Of a stretch of DNA of 44,785 bases, positions 12,509 to 21,375 are shown in pieces (position 1 is the first letter of the stretch; every line of letters begins with the position of its first letter). The notes beneath the pieces were generated by a model. It was not told where the DNA came from. It was given only the letters and a program-made list of their open reading frames with translations, and searched no databases. The stretch covers positions 1 to 44,785 of the forward strand of contig JAPKAY010000030.1 of NCBI GenBank assembly GCA_028825045.1, read 5' to 3'. A program made the position numbers and the translations under genes. The stretch comes from Halioglobus sp. GTDB taxonomy: Bacteria; Pseudomonadota; Gammaproteobacteria; Pseudomonadales; Halieaceae.

Positions 12509-13521
12509 TGCGCCTGTACCCCGAGAAACTTGCCGGTCAATTGCAGCAAAAACTTCTTCGGGTCTATCTGGTCAGCGGCGATGAGCCCTTACTGGTGCAG
12601 GAATGTTGTGATCTGATCCGTCAAAAAGCACGGCAGGATGGCTGTAGCGAGCGCGAAATTATCGATGCGGGCGTTTCCAGTTTCAACTGGCAGGATATTC
12701 TACACAGCGCCTCCAGCATGTCTCTGTTTGCCGAACGCAAACTGATAGAACTGCGTCTATTCAGCGGCAAGCCGGGCGCCGAGGGTAGCAAGGCCCTGTG
12801 CGAATACCTTGAGGTTGCCAGTAGCGAGGATGTATTGCTCATCGTGGCAGGCAAAATTGATAAACAATCGACCAACAGCAAGTGGTACAAAGCGCTAGAC
12901 AAGGCCGGTGCGACCATCCAAGTGTGGCCGATAGACGCCAAGAACCTGCCCCGCTGGCTGCAGCAACGCGTGCGCAGCGCGGGCATGGACATTGAAAGCG
13001 ATGCACTGCAATTATTGTGTGACCGGGTAGAGGGCAACTTGCTGGCCGCTGTGCAGGAAGTGGAAAAACTCAAACTGCTGGCAGCAGATTCAAACATCAC
13101 CACAGAGACCGTCACCAAAGCAGTTTCCAACAATGCCCGCTACAACGTGTTCGACATGGCTGACAACGCCCTCAAGGGCGACGCCACCGCCAGCCTGCGT
13201 ATGTTGCACGGGCTGCGCTCGGAAGGTTCCGAACCACCGGTGGTCCTGTGGAGCCTGGCTCGCGAGATTCGCACTCTGCTGGAGGCGCAACTTGACTGCG
13301 ACAAGGGCCAAAGTGCACAGAAAGCCCTAAGCACTCAGCGTGTATGGCCCAAGCGTATGCCGTTTATGCAGGCCGCCCTGGCCCGACACGATTCAGAGTC
13401 CCTCTCTTTGTTGCTGGAACAGGCCTCCACGGTGGATGGCAGCATCAAGGGCTTTGCTGATGGCAAACCCTGGGACAATTTGGAACGTCTTGTTTTGGGG
13501 CTTTGCAGCGTTTCCAGTTAG
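12508..13521 (+). CDS. holA: DNA polymerase III delta subunit
   Basis: A 337-residue clamp-loader subunit that opens the beta sliding clamp. Typical features are LRVYLVSGDEPLLVQECCDLIR near the N-terminus, LFAERKLIELRLFSGKPG, and the DNA_pol3_delta C-terminal helices (ARYNVFDMADNALKGD, LWSLAREIRTLLEAQ). Length is normal. It is the last gene of the core run; beyond it comes an SOS-controlled gene. Confidence 0.95.
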   Translation: MRLYPEKLAGQLQQKLLRVYLVSGDEPLLVQECCDLIRQKARQDGCSEREIIDAGVSSFNWQDILHSASSMSLFAERKLIELRLFSGKPGAEGSKALCEYLEVASSEDVLLIVAGKIDKQSTNSKWYKALDKAGATIQVWPIDAKNLPRWLQQRVRSAGMDIESDALQLLCDRVEGNLLAAVQEVEKLKLLAADSNITTETVTKAVSNNARYNVFDMADNALKGDATASLRMLHGLRSEGSEPPVVLWSLAREIRTLLEAQLDCDKGQSAQKALSTQRVWPKRMPFMQAALARHDSESLSLLLEQASTVDGSIKGFADGKPWDNLERLVLGLCSVSS

Positions 13522-13636
13522 TCGGTCCGGCGTCTGACCCGAGATACCATGACAGAGGGTTGCCGCACCTGATGGCTCTACTTACCCGCACCCAACCCAG
13601 TAATTCATAACTTGCATTTTACCTCTTTCAATACTA

Positions 13637-13652
13637 CTGTACATATATACAG
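13637..13652 (+). promoter_or_regulatory. LexA (SOS) box upstream of imuA
   Basis: CTGTACATATATACAG is a full CTGT-N8-ACAG palindrome, 36 bases before the imuA start. It is the standard gammaproteobacterial LexA operator, and imuA is a typical SOS gene. Confidence 0.92.
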
Positions 13653-13688
13653 CATATTGGACAAGCTACCCCCAAGAGGTAAAGAATC

Positions 13689-14432
13689 ATGAATGAGATG
13701 CTAGAACAGGTTATCAACCGCAACGACACCTGGCGCGGTCACCGCCGCTCTTTCCGGGGCCACAACATTTCCGCAAACAGTGATTGCCACAACACCCAGA
13801 GCCTCGCCACCGGCTATGCAACCCTGGATGCACAACTGCAACAGGGTGGCTGGCCTTTGGACAGCACCATCGAGCTGTTGAGCGACGGTTGTGGGCTGGG
13901 GGCCATGGGCCTGTTTCTGAGCGCCATGGAACATCTTAGCGAACAGGGCCGCTGGCAAGTGTTTATCGCCCCACCCTACATACCCTACGCCCCATTACTA
14001 GCCGCTCGCGGCATCGACACCCAACAAATTTTGCTGATCCACCCCAAGAACAGGAAAGACTTGTTGTGGGCCACCGAACAAGCCCTGCGCAGCACTACCT
14101 GCAGTGCCGTCTTTAGCTGGTTAGGCGCGCAGAACTACAGCTACAGCGAATTGCGCAAACTGCAACTGGCCGCCGCCAGTGGCGACAGCCTGGCAGTGTT
14201 GTTTCGCCCCAATCAGGTAAGCCAGCAACACGCCCCCTCCAGCCTGCGCCTGCAGATGCGTGAGTATCGCAAGGTACACATTCTCAAACAGCGCGGTGGC
14301 AACCATTCCATCGATGTAGAGCTACCCCCGGCCGACGACGTGCCGCAACAGCCACAGCTGTGGGATTTGCCAACCTGGACAGCCAGCGACCGGCACAGTA
14401 CGGCAGTGGGTACACCACTACCGATAGCCTAA
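13689..14432 (+). CDS. imuA: Translesion synthesis-associated protein ImuA
   Basis: A 247-residue RecA/SulA-like protein of the ImuA family. TGYATLDAQLQQGGWPLDSTIELL matches the family N-terminal signature; FIAPPYIPYAPLLAARGID and LLWATEQALRS are further family segments. In the ImuA-ImuB-DnaE2 mutasome ImuA connects the complex to RecA. The ATG at 13689 has GAGGTAAAG upstream and follows the LexA box closely. Here imuB is not directly adjacent but lies 2.3 kb downstream. Confidence 0.88.
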   Translation: MNEMLEQVINRNDTWRGHRRSFRGHNISANSDCHNTQSLATGYATLDAQLQQGGWPLDSTIELLSDGCGLGAMGLFLSAMEHLSEQGRWQVFIAPPYIPYAPLLAARGIDTQQILLIHPKNRKDLLWATEQALRSTTCSAVFSWLGAQNYSYSELRKLQLAAASGDSLAVLFRPNQVSQQHAPSSLRLQMREYRKVHILKQRGGNHSIDVELPPADDVPQQPQLWDLPTWTASDRHSTAVGTPLPIA

Positions 14433-14532
14433 TCTCAATATTGTCCGTTGGAGATCACGCACCAGCAGATATATCCTCGCATCCTGATGCGGGAAACCCG
14501 CAATGAAACTGCCCATCAAGAGCGAGGGGGCG

Positions 14533-14838
14533 TTACTTCTCCGCGACAATATTAGTGCGAACCCGAAACTCAATGACCTCGTCATTGTAAAGCTGAGAAA
14601 AAACCTCCACTTTCTCGGCCAGTGCCAGGTACTGCCGGCGGTTCATAACGTCACAGTCCATGTAGGCTTCCGCCTGCAACAGGTATTTTTCCGCCATCAG
14701 TTGCGCCCTGTGCATCTTCTCATCACTTGCGACTGCGCCATCGGGCATCAGTGGTATGTCACCTGGCCGCTGTATTGGGCAGGCAGCAGAGGCGTTGAAT
14801 GCCAGGAGGATCAAGGCAGACATCAGTAAAGCTTTCAT
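14533..14838 (-). CDS. Small secreted protein of unknown function
   Basis: A 101-residue protein with a clear Sec signal peptide (MKALLMSALILLAFNASAA), cleaved probably after ASA. The mature part has two cysteines (CPIQ, DCDV) and a helix-rich C-terminus (QYLALAEKVEVFSQLYNDEV). GAGAGG lies upstream of the ATG on the minus strand. No family is recognised. It sits opposite to and between imuA and the lipase. Confidence 0.65.
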   Translation of the reverse strand: MKALLMSALILLAFNASAACPIQRPGDIPLMPDGAVASDEKMHRAQLMAEKYLLQAEAYMDCDVMNRRQYLALAEKVEVFSQLYNDEVIEFRVRTNIVAEK

Positions 14839-15221
14839 CAGTAGACCTCTCTTTTGTAACCTAAAGTAACATTACCTAGGCTAAGTGTTACCACTATCTA
14901 CCCTTCTATCGGGCTGGGCAACCCAATATCTGTTAATCATTCATGAAATTTCGTTAATTAATACTCTATTAGCATACTTATCAATAGCGGCCCGAAGATC
15001 GATACAACACCCTCAGTTGTCACATTTCGTAACAAATGAACGCGGTGATGGCCCGTTTCGCGCCTAAGTCCCGCGCATCGGACATATTAAGGTGTGCCTA
15101 CGGGGCTACCGGTGGCCGCAACACGTATGCTCTGGTGGCTCACGAGCCTGCGCTATCGCTATCAGCTCGCATTGCTATACTGATCCGCATTTGCCCACAA
15201 CCAACCACTACAAGGCATACG
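14839..15221. other. Intergenic region before the lipase gene
   Basis: About 380 bases, AT-rich in its first half, with no supported gene. An inverted repeat GTAACA...TGTTAC spans 14866-14891, close to the promoter side of the small secreted protein, and could be an operator. The open frame from 15036 into the lipase has no ribosome binding site and is not counted. Confidence 0.35.
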
Positions 15222-16574
15222 ATGCGCACAATTATTTTTCTCGCCGTTTTAATGTGGTGCACAACACTTTTGTCCTGCGCCAGCCTGCGCCCGGAACTGT
15301 CTACGCTCTACAAAACGTCCAAAACAACCGACCAACAATCACCCGTCATTCTGATTCATGGTGCCTTCGGTGGGCGATTGTGTGACGAAACAGGCCTCGA
15401 AGAGTGGCCCGGCGGCATTTCCACGTTGTTATTGGGCGACTACCAGGCACTGGCGCTACCGATACCCGATACCCCACCGCCTGACAATCAGCTTCCCCTC
15501 GACCCCTGTGGATTGACCGATACCATCGCAGGCCAGGATTTTTATGGCGACATAGAATCGACATTGACCGGCCCCGGAGGCTACCAATTAACCGAGCCTG
15601 GCACCCCGGTCTCCGGCTCACAGCGCCGCTACTACCGATTCACTTACGACTGGCGGCAGGACAACAGCCTCACCGCTGCCAAACTGGATAACCTGGTTGA
15701 CCAGATTCGGAACGATCACGGCGATCAGACGCTGCAGGTTGATATCGTGGCACATAGCATGGGTGGGCTGGTCACCCGCTACTGGTTGCGCTATGGCAAT
15801 ACCGACGTACTGGGAAGCAATGAATTCCCACTAAACAATGCAGGAGCAGACAAGGCCCGCAAAGTAATTTTGGTGGGAACCCCCAACCTGGGCTCAACCA
15901 GCGCACTGCAGCAGTTGCTCACGGGAGCAAACTTTGGCATCAACACCATTACCTCTGAAGTATTGCTTAGCTTTCCCAGCGCGTACCAATTACTGCCGCA
16001 CCCCATCGCGGATCCGATATTGGGCAGTAGCGGCAACCCGCTGGCAAGGGACATTTACGACATCAACATTTGGCGTGCGCTGCAATGGGGCCCCTTCGAC
16101 CCAAAGCTGCGAGCGCGCCTGCTGTCCCAGGGCTGGTCGGAGGGGCAACTGTCCGCCCTTGAAACCTACACCGGCACACAACTGGAACGAGCGCGCCGTT
16201 TCGTGTGGTCGCTGACGGTCAAAAACCCGCAGGCACCGCATGAATTGATTATGTTTGGTGGAGACTGTCTGCCTACGCCCGCCAGGATATTGATCGAAGA
16301 CACTGACGGTGAATCCCACGTTCGACTCTGGCCACATGAAATTGCGCAACCAGACAAGCAGATCGATTATCAAGCGCTGATGCTCGAACCCGGCGACGGC
16401 GCAGTCACCAAAGCCTCCTTACTGGCAAGAACGGCGCTTGATCCCAGCATACCCCGCCATCGCTACAGCGACTTCCCTCTGGATTATGCCGTCATGTTCT
16501 GCGGCGACCACAGCGACCTGCCCGGCAACATCACCTTTCAGGACAACCTGCTGCACATTTTGCTGAGCCGCTAG
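15222..16574 (+). CDS. Lipoprotein with LCAT/lipase alpha-beta hydrolase fold
   Basis: A 450-residue protein with a lipoprotein signal (MRTIIFLAVLMWCTTLLSC), then VILIHGAFGG near residue 45 and the nucleophile elbow VAHSMGGLVTRYW. The layout resembles lecithin:cholesterol acyltransferase-like (LCAT) esterases, which hydrolyse or transfer acyl chains of lipids at the cell envelope. The ATG at 15222 has AAGG at proper spacing and is the only start that exposes the lipobox. The frame is open to 15036, but that leader is not hydrophobic in the right place. It separates imuA from imuB. Confidence 0.82.
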   Translation: MRTIIFLAVLMWCTTLLSCASLRPELSTLYKTSKTTDQQSPVILIHGAFGGRLCDETGLEEWPGGISTLLLGDYQALALPIPDTPPPDNQLPLDPCGLTDTIAGQDFYGDIESTLTGPGGYQLTEPGTPVSGSQRRYYRFTYDWRQDNSLTAAKLDNLVDQIRNDHGDQTLQVDIVAHSMGGLVTRYWLRYGNTDVLGSNEFPLNNAGADKARKVILVGTPNLGSTSALQQLLTGANFGINTITSEVLLSFPSAYQLLPHPIADPILGSSGNPLARDIYDINIWRALQWGPFDPKLRARLLSQGWSEGQLSALETYTGTQLERARRFVWSLTVKNPQAPHELIMFGGDCLPTPARILIEDTDGESHVRLWPHEIAQPDKQIDYQALMLEPGDGAVTKASLLARTALDPSIPRHRYSDFPLDYAVMFCGDHSDLPGNITFQDNLLHILLSR

Positions 16575-16590
16575 ACAAGCGCGCCCGCAT

Positions 16591-16622
16591 CACCAATACT
16601 GTATAGATGTACAGTATTGGTG
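16591..16622 (+). promoter_or_regulatory. LexA box within a 32-bp perfect palindrome upstream of imuB
   Basis: CTGTATAGATGTACAG at 16599-16614 is a full LexA box. It is the centre of a longer inverted repeat with 13-bp perfect arms, CACCAATACTGTA and TACAGTATTGGTG, around six bases. It lies about 100 bases before imuB and 20 bases after the lipase stop, so the flanking part may also act as a hairpin in the lipase transcript. Confidence 0.9.
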
Positions 16623-16725
16623 ATAGTATAGGGAGAGTGCCCCCCCCGGTTACAGGCCCCCTCAGGAACAACGAGAAAAGCGATCACACTCGCCAAAAGC
16701 GAGTCCTATGGCCGGGGAATTCCCA

Positions 16726-18153
16726 ATGAGCCTGTGGCTGTGTCTGCGTTTTGAGCAGTTACCCCTGCAATGCCTGAGCCACTGCGAACAACAACCCGTG
16801 GTGGTACTGGCTGCGCAGCGTGTCGTTCGCGCCAACGACTGCGCCGCTGCCCTGGGAATACGTCAGGACATGGGCACCGCCACCGTCCGGGCACTGGCAG
16901 GCAATGAACCGGTGCGTCTGCTGGAGCGGGATGAACAGGCCGAGCAACGCTGCCTGCAACAACTGTGCTGCTGGGCCTATAGCATCACGCCTACCCTGCA
17001 CACCTACCAGTCAGACTGCCTACAACTGGAAATCGGCGGCAGCCTGAACCTGTTCCGGGGTATCGATACGCTGCTGGCTGAAGTCACCAGTGGCATCGGT
17101 AGCCGGGGATACGAGGCGCGCTACGCCCTGGCGCCGACACCCAAGGCAGCCTGGCTGCTGTCTTTTGCCGCGCAAGACACGGCCATGGCGATGCAACAGC
17201 CACTGACGGAACGCCTCAACCCCCTCCCCCTGAACCTGCTGCAGGAGTTCACTACCACCGTCGACTCCCTGCGCCGGGCCGGCCTACATACGCTGGGCGA
17301 TGTACTGGCACTACCACCGACAGCTCTGGGCCGTCGCTGCGGCAAGGAATTCACTCACTTCCTGCAGCAACTCCTGGGACAGCGCGAAGACCTGCAAGTG
17401 GACTATCACCCCCCGGCTACCTTCAGCGATGAATACTGGTATGGCTACGAAGTAAAAACCAACGACGAATTACTGCCCGCGGTGCAACTGCTGCTGCAAT
17501 CTCTGTGCCGCTTTCTGCGCAACACCCAGCTACAAACCGGCGAAATCAACTGGCAACTGATTGGCATCGATCACCAGGTGCGGGATGTGTGCGTGCGCAG
17601 TGCCAGCAATCACAGCGACTGGGAAAACTGGTACCAACTCAGCACCCTGCGCTTTTCGCAGGTGACATTAACTGACAGCGTGGAAGGCCTGGCCCTGATC
17701 TGCGAGCAGTTGCGTCCGGGACAACAGGACAGTATCGACCTGTTCAGCCCCCGCAACCAGCGCGAGCCACTGACCAGTCTGCTGGACAGGCTGCGCAGCC
17801 GCCTGGGCTTACAGGCGATTGAGAAAGTCGGCTGCCGTGACGAACATCTACCGGAATTTGCGGTACTCATCAGCAGTGACCACCCGGGGAATGAGCACCG
17901 CAGTAACGAGCACTGCGCCCAACGCCCCTTCTGGCTGATGCCGCAACCCAAAGCTCTGCGACAACAGGGTAAACAACTGTACTGGCAGGGCGCCCTGGAC
18001 CTGGTCTACGGACCGGAACGCATCGAGGACAATTGGTGGCACGAGGCGGTGAGCCGCGATTATTACGTCGCCACCGACAGCGGCGGACAACACTACTGGG
18101 TGTTTCGCGACCGCCTGGGGCGGCAATGGTACATGCATGGCGTGTTTGAGTAG
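16726..18153 (+). CDS. imuB: ImuB, Y-family polymerase-like mutasome protein
   Basis: A 475-residue member of the Y-family DNA polymerase fold. The N-terminus MSLWLCLRFEQLPLQ matches ImuB proteins and sits behind GGGGAA; an ATG at 16708 would add six residues. The place where active Y polymerases have SxDE is CLQLEIGGSLNLF, without the catalytic acidic pair, as expected for ImuB, which works as a beta-clamp-binding adaptor for DnaE2. A helix-hairpin-helix-like segment (LRRAGLHTLGDVLALPPTALGRRCG) and a C-terminal WWHE...DYYVA region are present. No dnaE2 follows. Confidence 0.87.
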   Translation: MSLWLCLRFEQLPLQCLSHCEQQPVVVLAAQRVVRANDCAAALGIRQDMGTATVRALAGNEPVRLLERDEQAEQRCLQQLCCWAYSITPTLHTYQSDCLQLEIGGSLNLFRGIDTLLAEVTSGIGSRGYEARYALAPTPKAAWLLSFAAQDTAMAMQQPLTERLNPLPLNLLQEFTTTVDSLRRAGLHTLGDVLALPPTALGRRCGKEFTHFLQQLLGQREDLQVDYHPPATFSDEYWYGYEVKTNDELLPAVQLLLQSLCRFLRNTQLQTGEINWQLIGIDHQVRDVCVRSASNHSDWENWYQLSTLRFSQVTLTDSVEGLALICEQLRPGQQDSIDLFSPRNQREPLTSLLDRLRSRLGLQAIEKVGCRDEHLPEFAVLISSDHPGNEHRSNEHCAQRPFWLMPQPKALRQQGKQLYWQGALDLVYGPERIEDNWWHEAVSRDYYVATDSGGQHYWVFRDRLGRQWYMHGVFE

Positions 18154-18168
18154 CACTGGACTGAGAGT

Positions 18169-18990
18169 CTAGCGCCTCTCACTGTGGAAGCTAAATTCCT
18201 GCAGCGCGGCCAGCGCATCGCCGGCTGATACAGACGGTACAAAAATATGATCGTGGTGATAGGCAGCAATAACGTTGGCACTGATTCCACCTCGGGCCAA
18301 TTTTGAGGAGACAGCGGCAGTCAAACCCACCAACTCCAAACTGGAGTGTACCCCCAACGTAATACACCGAAATACCTGCGCACAATCGAAACCCGCTTTC
18401 TCTGCACTATCTCTGGATAGTACCAAGGTCATTCCCTCTTTTTCGCGAAAGGATGCTAAGGGAGACAATTGCATACACTCGCCGAGCCGGGAGTCTGGCA
18501 CCGTGGCGAACACAAACTCGCCGGAGACCAGTTCAGGAGCCAGTGCACCCAGCAATTCCTGCAATTCTGTACCACCCACCGCTCTTCTTTCTACCGCCTC
18601 AATACGAAAACAATTAAACGACAGCGCCGCACCAAATGCCCGCTCAAAAGTCACAACTATAGGGCGAGGCAACGGCGCCCCGTCACTATAGTTATCCCTT
18701 GCCTTGTACTCAAAAGCTAAGTCATACACTGCATTTTGGTGATTGAACCCCTGCAAATTAATAGCGTCACAATCGTGAAATTTCAACACTGCAATATACG
18801 GCTCCCGTAAAGCACACAACTCAAATGAGGCCTCTATCACAAAGCCAGTCCCCATATTGTCGTCCGGCCGGACATCACCTCGAAAAATACTGAGATCCTG
18901 TACTTCAGCATCGTGGAAGTTAGGCCACTGACCACCATCAAGAATTAGCGGGTTATTTTCGACATCATGTAATGGGTCAAATTCTTTCAT
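18169..18990 (-). CDS. Fusion of an Imm50-like domain and an ACT domain
   Basis: A 273-residue protein in two halves. Residues 1-130 (GQWPNFHDAEVQDLSIFRG, LKFHDCDAINLQGFNHQN, ALSFNCFRIEAVE) resemble the Imm50 immunity family. Residues 145-265 (GEFVFATVPDS, FREKEGMTLVLSRDSAEKAG, CITLGVHSSLELVGLTAAVS, ANVIAAYHHDHIFVP) match a stand-alone ACT domain of the ACT_7/DUF2241 type, which usually binds small ligands such as amino acids. I chose ATG 18990. It is convergent with imuB. The role is unknown; both domain names come from pattern memory. Confidence 0.75.
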   Translation of the reverse strand: MKEFDPLHDVENNPLILDGGQWPNFHDAEVQDLSIFRGDVRPDDNMGTGFVIEASFELCALREPYIAVLKFHDCDAINLQGFNHQNAVYDLAFEYKARDNYSDGAPLPRPIVVTFERAFGAALSFNCFRIEAVERRAVGGTELQELLGALAPELVSGEFVFATVPDSRLGECMQLSPLASFREKEGMTLVLSRDSAEKAGFDCAQVFRCITLGVHSSLELVGLTAAVSSKLARGGISANVIAAYHHDHIFVPSVSAGDALAALQEFSFHSERR

Positions 18991-19119
18991 AGAAAATCGC
19001 GATCGCACAAATCAGTGAAGTGTTCTGGCCGCCGGGCACTCAACAGCGGCCGAGCTGTTTCCACCCCATCAGTTGGTGCCATTTTCCGTCAACCCTGCAC
19101 TATTTTCCACGGCGGTAGT

Positions 19120-19374
19120 TTACCGGAGAAAATCGGTCGGCTTTTCAATTTCATAGATAGCCTCGGCAATATTTTCCAGACGACTCTCAAGAACAGCCTG
19201 GGCGTCGTACAGACCTCGATTGTAAAAATAGGACCCTATTTGATCGGCAAAAAAATCCAACAGAAAACCGGCGTCGAACTGCCCTATCTCCCGTTCGAGT
19301 TCTTCTTGAAAGTACAGTTGTATTTTGCGACAGATAACATCGCGCTCCTCACTGGTAAAACTGATCTCTGCCAT
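19120..19374 (-). CDS. DUF2164 family protein
   Basis: An 84-residue protein matching DUF2164: FTSEERDVICRKIQLYFQEELEREIGQFDA followed by LLDFFADQIGSYFYNRGLYDAQ. Function unknown. The start lies about 10 bases after the stop of the PPOX gene, so the two are likely one transcript. Confidence 0.85.
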   Translation of the reverse strand: MAEISFTSEERDVICRKIQLYFQEELEREIGQFDAGFLLDFFADQIGSYFYNRGLYDAQAVLESRLENIAEAIYEIEKPTDFLR

Positions 19375-19383
19375 CACTTTGCC

Positions 19384-19923
19384 CTAGTCAATTCCAGTAT
19401 CTTTGCCATTTAGACTTACCCTGTTTTTTTCTTGCCAGTAATCTCTTATCCCTTCCTCACCGCGTCCATCCGCCCACTTGGTCAGCGTCGGTCGCTCACT
19501 TTTTAAAGTATAATGAGGTACGGCATAGCCACAGGAAGTCTGCACAAGCGCCAGAGCCAGGCTGAATATTTGGCGGGCGCCGGTGTACCGGGGAAATAGA
19601 GCCGATAGAGTATCCCACTGCGTCTCACCCTTATGCGTTGCCGTCGCCTGGCCGTAAAGGCGTAAAATAAGTGGTTGCGTATCGAAGGAACAAAACATCA
19701 CCGTCATGCGGCCGTTTTCCAATACATGGGCGGCCGTCTCGTTACCGCTGCCGGTGAGATTCAGCCAGGCGACAGTAACATTATCGAGCACGCGAAAACT
19801 GTCCATGCCCTTGGGCGAAACGTTGGCGTAACCGTCATCTGCCGCGGTGCCCACAAAATACATTTTCTGAGCCTGGATAAAATCAATGTGCTTGTCTTCC
19901 AACTGCTCAAATCGCTCTGCCAT
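19384..19923 (-). CDS. Pyridoxamine 5'-phosphate oxidase family protein
   Basis: A 179-residue flavin-reductase-like split-barrel protein. FVGTAADDGYANVSPKGMDSFRVLD and LTGSGNETAAHVLENGRMTVMFCSF are hallmarks of this subgroup of PPOX-fold FMN proteins (general stress type) rather than true PdxH. AGGAGG sits 6 bases before the ATG at 19923. Probably an FMN- or F420-using redox enzyme in the cytosol; the substrate is not evident. Upstream of DUF2164 in one unit. Confidence 0.85.
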   Translation of the reverse strand: MAERFEQLEDKHIDFIQAQKMYFVGTAADDGYANVSPKGMDSFRVLDNVTVAWLNLTGSGNETAAHVLENGRMTVMFCSFDTQPLILRLYGQATATHKGETQWDTLSALFPRYTGARQIFSLALALVQTSCGYAVPHYTLKSERPTLTKWADGRGEEGIRDYWQEKNRVSLNGKDTGID

Positions 19924-19972
19924 CACTAGCCTCCTGAATCAATTTGGGACTCCGCCTACAGCCGCAATCCAC

Positions 19973-20362
19973 TTAGTCATCAGCATCAATGTATACATCA
20001 GCGGTGAAGGGCGGCGAACAGATCGCTAAAAAAACCAGGTCATCTGCGCCGGTGTTACAAATACGCTGCCTGGCGCCAGGCGGGATAAGCACCACGTCTC
20101 CTGCATTCACACCCTTCTCCGGCAAGCCCTGAATTTCCACTACTCCAAATCCCTCCTGTATAACATAGCGCTCTCCCGTTCCTTTCAAGTAGTGCCAACG
20201 AGTGGTCTTTCCGGGCGCCAGCCGGGCACGGGCTATCGACACATGCGGATCGTCGATGGAATTTGAAAGCTCGTTTATGTAACACCCCTCGGCGAAATAA
20301 TATTCCTGCTCAGCATTATAGGTTTTGATCGCAGCTTTCATTGCATCGTTCCAATCTGTCAT
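19973..20362 (-). CDS. Cupin domain protein
   Basis: A 129-residue single-cupin protein. The first cupin motif region is VSIARARLAPGKTTRWHYLKGTGERYVIQEGFG, the second NAGDVVLIPPGARQRICNTG. Metal-binding residues appear reduced: one His and one Glu in motif one. The ATG at 20362 is preferred over a GTG at 20374. It may be a small sugar- or sensor-type cupin; no specific function can be given. Confidence 0.8.
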   Translation of the reverse strand: MTDWNDAMKAAIKTYNAEQEYYFAEGCYINELSNSIDDPHVSIARARLAPGKTTRWHYLKGTGERYVIQEGFGVVEIQGLPEKGVNAGDVVLIPPGARQRICNTGADDLVFLAICSPPFTADVYIDADD

Positions 20363-20400
20363 CTTCGGTGCCACGTTCGAGTGAGTCGGTGCTATTCCAG

Positions 20401-21042
20401 CTAATACTGAATAATCGGTGCTTTGCCTAGCCAGGTGTCGTCTTCGAGCATGCGGATCATCGCTTGAGCACAGTCGGCGAAATGTATTTTCGACATACCA
20501 CTGAACGCGTTAAACCCTAGCCGGTAACGACCTTTCATTGCGCCCTGTTTCATCTGCAAGGGCCGGATACCGATCCAGCACAGATCTGTATTCTCGTCCA
20601 ACAGTGTCAATTGATGCTGTTTATCGGTGTGCCGATGCTTGAGGAATATCTCAGAAAACCAGCACACAAATTTCGCACCAAAGGTCACCACATCATCGGG
20701 GCGAAGTGTACTACCACCGCCACACCAGACAAACCGTGGAATATGTGTACGGCGCATGACGGTGAGTATATGACGCGTAATATCGGTACACAGGTCAGGC
20801 GGCGAGGTTTTTTCATCAACGCCCACCGCGAACAGGATCGCGTGAGTGCCTGAGGGCAGTGCGCGAGACACATCTTCCAAAACCAGTCCATCTCCCTGGA
20901 CAACACGGATTCGGTCTTTGAATACCGCCGGAAGCTTGTCCGGAGTGCGCACCAGCACGGTCACATCATGACCGGCCTGTATACACTGTGCCAGACACTC
21001 CCTGCCCAAATCACCCGTGGCGCCAAAAAGAGTTACTTTCAT
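20401..21042 (-). CDS. NAD(P)-binding Rossmann protein (NmrA/SDR-like)
   Basis: A 213-residue atypical short-chain dehydrogenase with GATGDLGRECL at residues 8-18 as the dinucleotide-binding loop, VTVLVRTPDKLP after strand two, and ILFAVGVDE. The short length and IRPLQMKQGAMKGRY are usual for NAD(P)H-binding flavin-reductase-like or NmrA-like proteins. Likely a cytosolic oxidoreductase or redox sensor. Confidence 0.82.
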   Translation of the reverse strand: MKVTLFGATGDLGRECLAQCIQAGHDVTVLVRTPDKLPAVFKDRIRVVQGDGLVLEDVSRALPSGTHAILFAVGVDEKTSPPDLCTDITRHILTVMRRTHIPRFVWCGGGSTLRPDDVVTFGAKFVCWFSEIFLKHRHTDKQHQLTLLDENTDLCWIGIRPLQMKQGAMKGRYRLGFNAFSGMSKIHFADCAQAMIRMLEDDTWLGKAPIIQY

Positions 21043-21091
21043 AGTAGTGGTGCTCTGTTGATAGACGTAAGTTTCACCAAACCGTACAAAA

Positions 21092-21375
21092 CTAAAACTG
21101 GCCGCATGCGCTGCTGTATTTCACCGTGGCTGAATGACGAACCAGTGCGTTCGGCTCAAGTTCCAGTGCCATAAAGCGCTCCGCAGGAACATCACACTCA
21201 TAACCAATGGCACCACGCACAAAGGGCAAAAATCCTAGCTTCGAATAATAGCCCGGGTGGCCCTCTTACAACAACGACATAGAACCCAAGCTATCGGTAC
21301 TGTTCAAACCCCGCACAGAGCATACTGGAGCCGATGCCACACCGCTGCTGCTTCAGCCCCACTGACATAAGTGCA
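21092..21375 (-). pseudogene. Decayed GNAT acetyltransferase
   Basis: On the minus strand one frame gives VGLKQQRCGIGSSMLCAGFEQYR, a degenerate acetyl-CoA-binding R/Q-x-x-G-x-G/A segment, followed by a stop. A second frame then continues with GHPGYYSKLGFLPFVRGA and DVPAERFMALELEPNAL, the well-known C-terminal part of YhbS-like GNAT proteins. A frameshift and at least one stop separate the halves, and the N-terminus is missing. It occupies most of the gap between 21043 and 21525; the rest of that gap shows nothing I recognise. Confidence 0.7.

Noticed and set aside
13689..14432. SulA cell-division inhibitor for the first SOS gene
   Set aside because: Length of 247 residues and the family N-terminus fit ImuA; SulA is about 170 residues.
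15036..15221. Longer start for the lipase
   Set aside because: No ribosome binding site, and it would bury the lipoprotein signal.
16726..18153. Active Y-family polymerase (DinB/UmuC) for imuB
   Set aside because: The SxDE catalytic motif is missing and the N-terminus fits ImuB.
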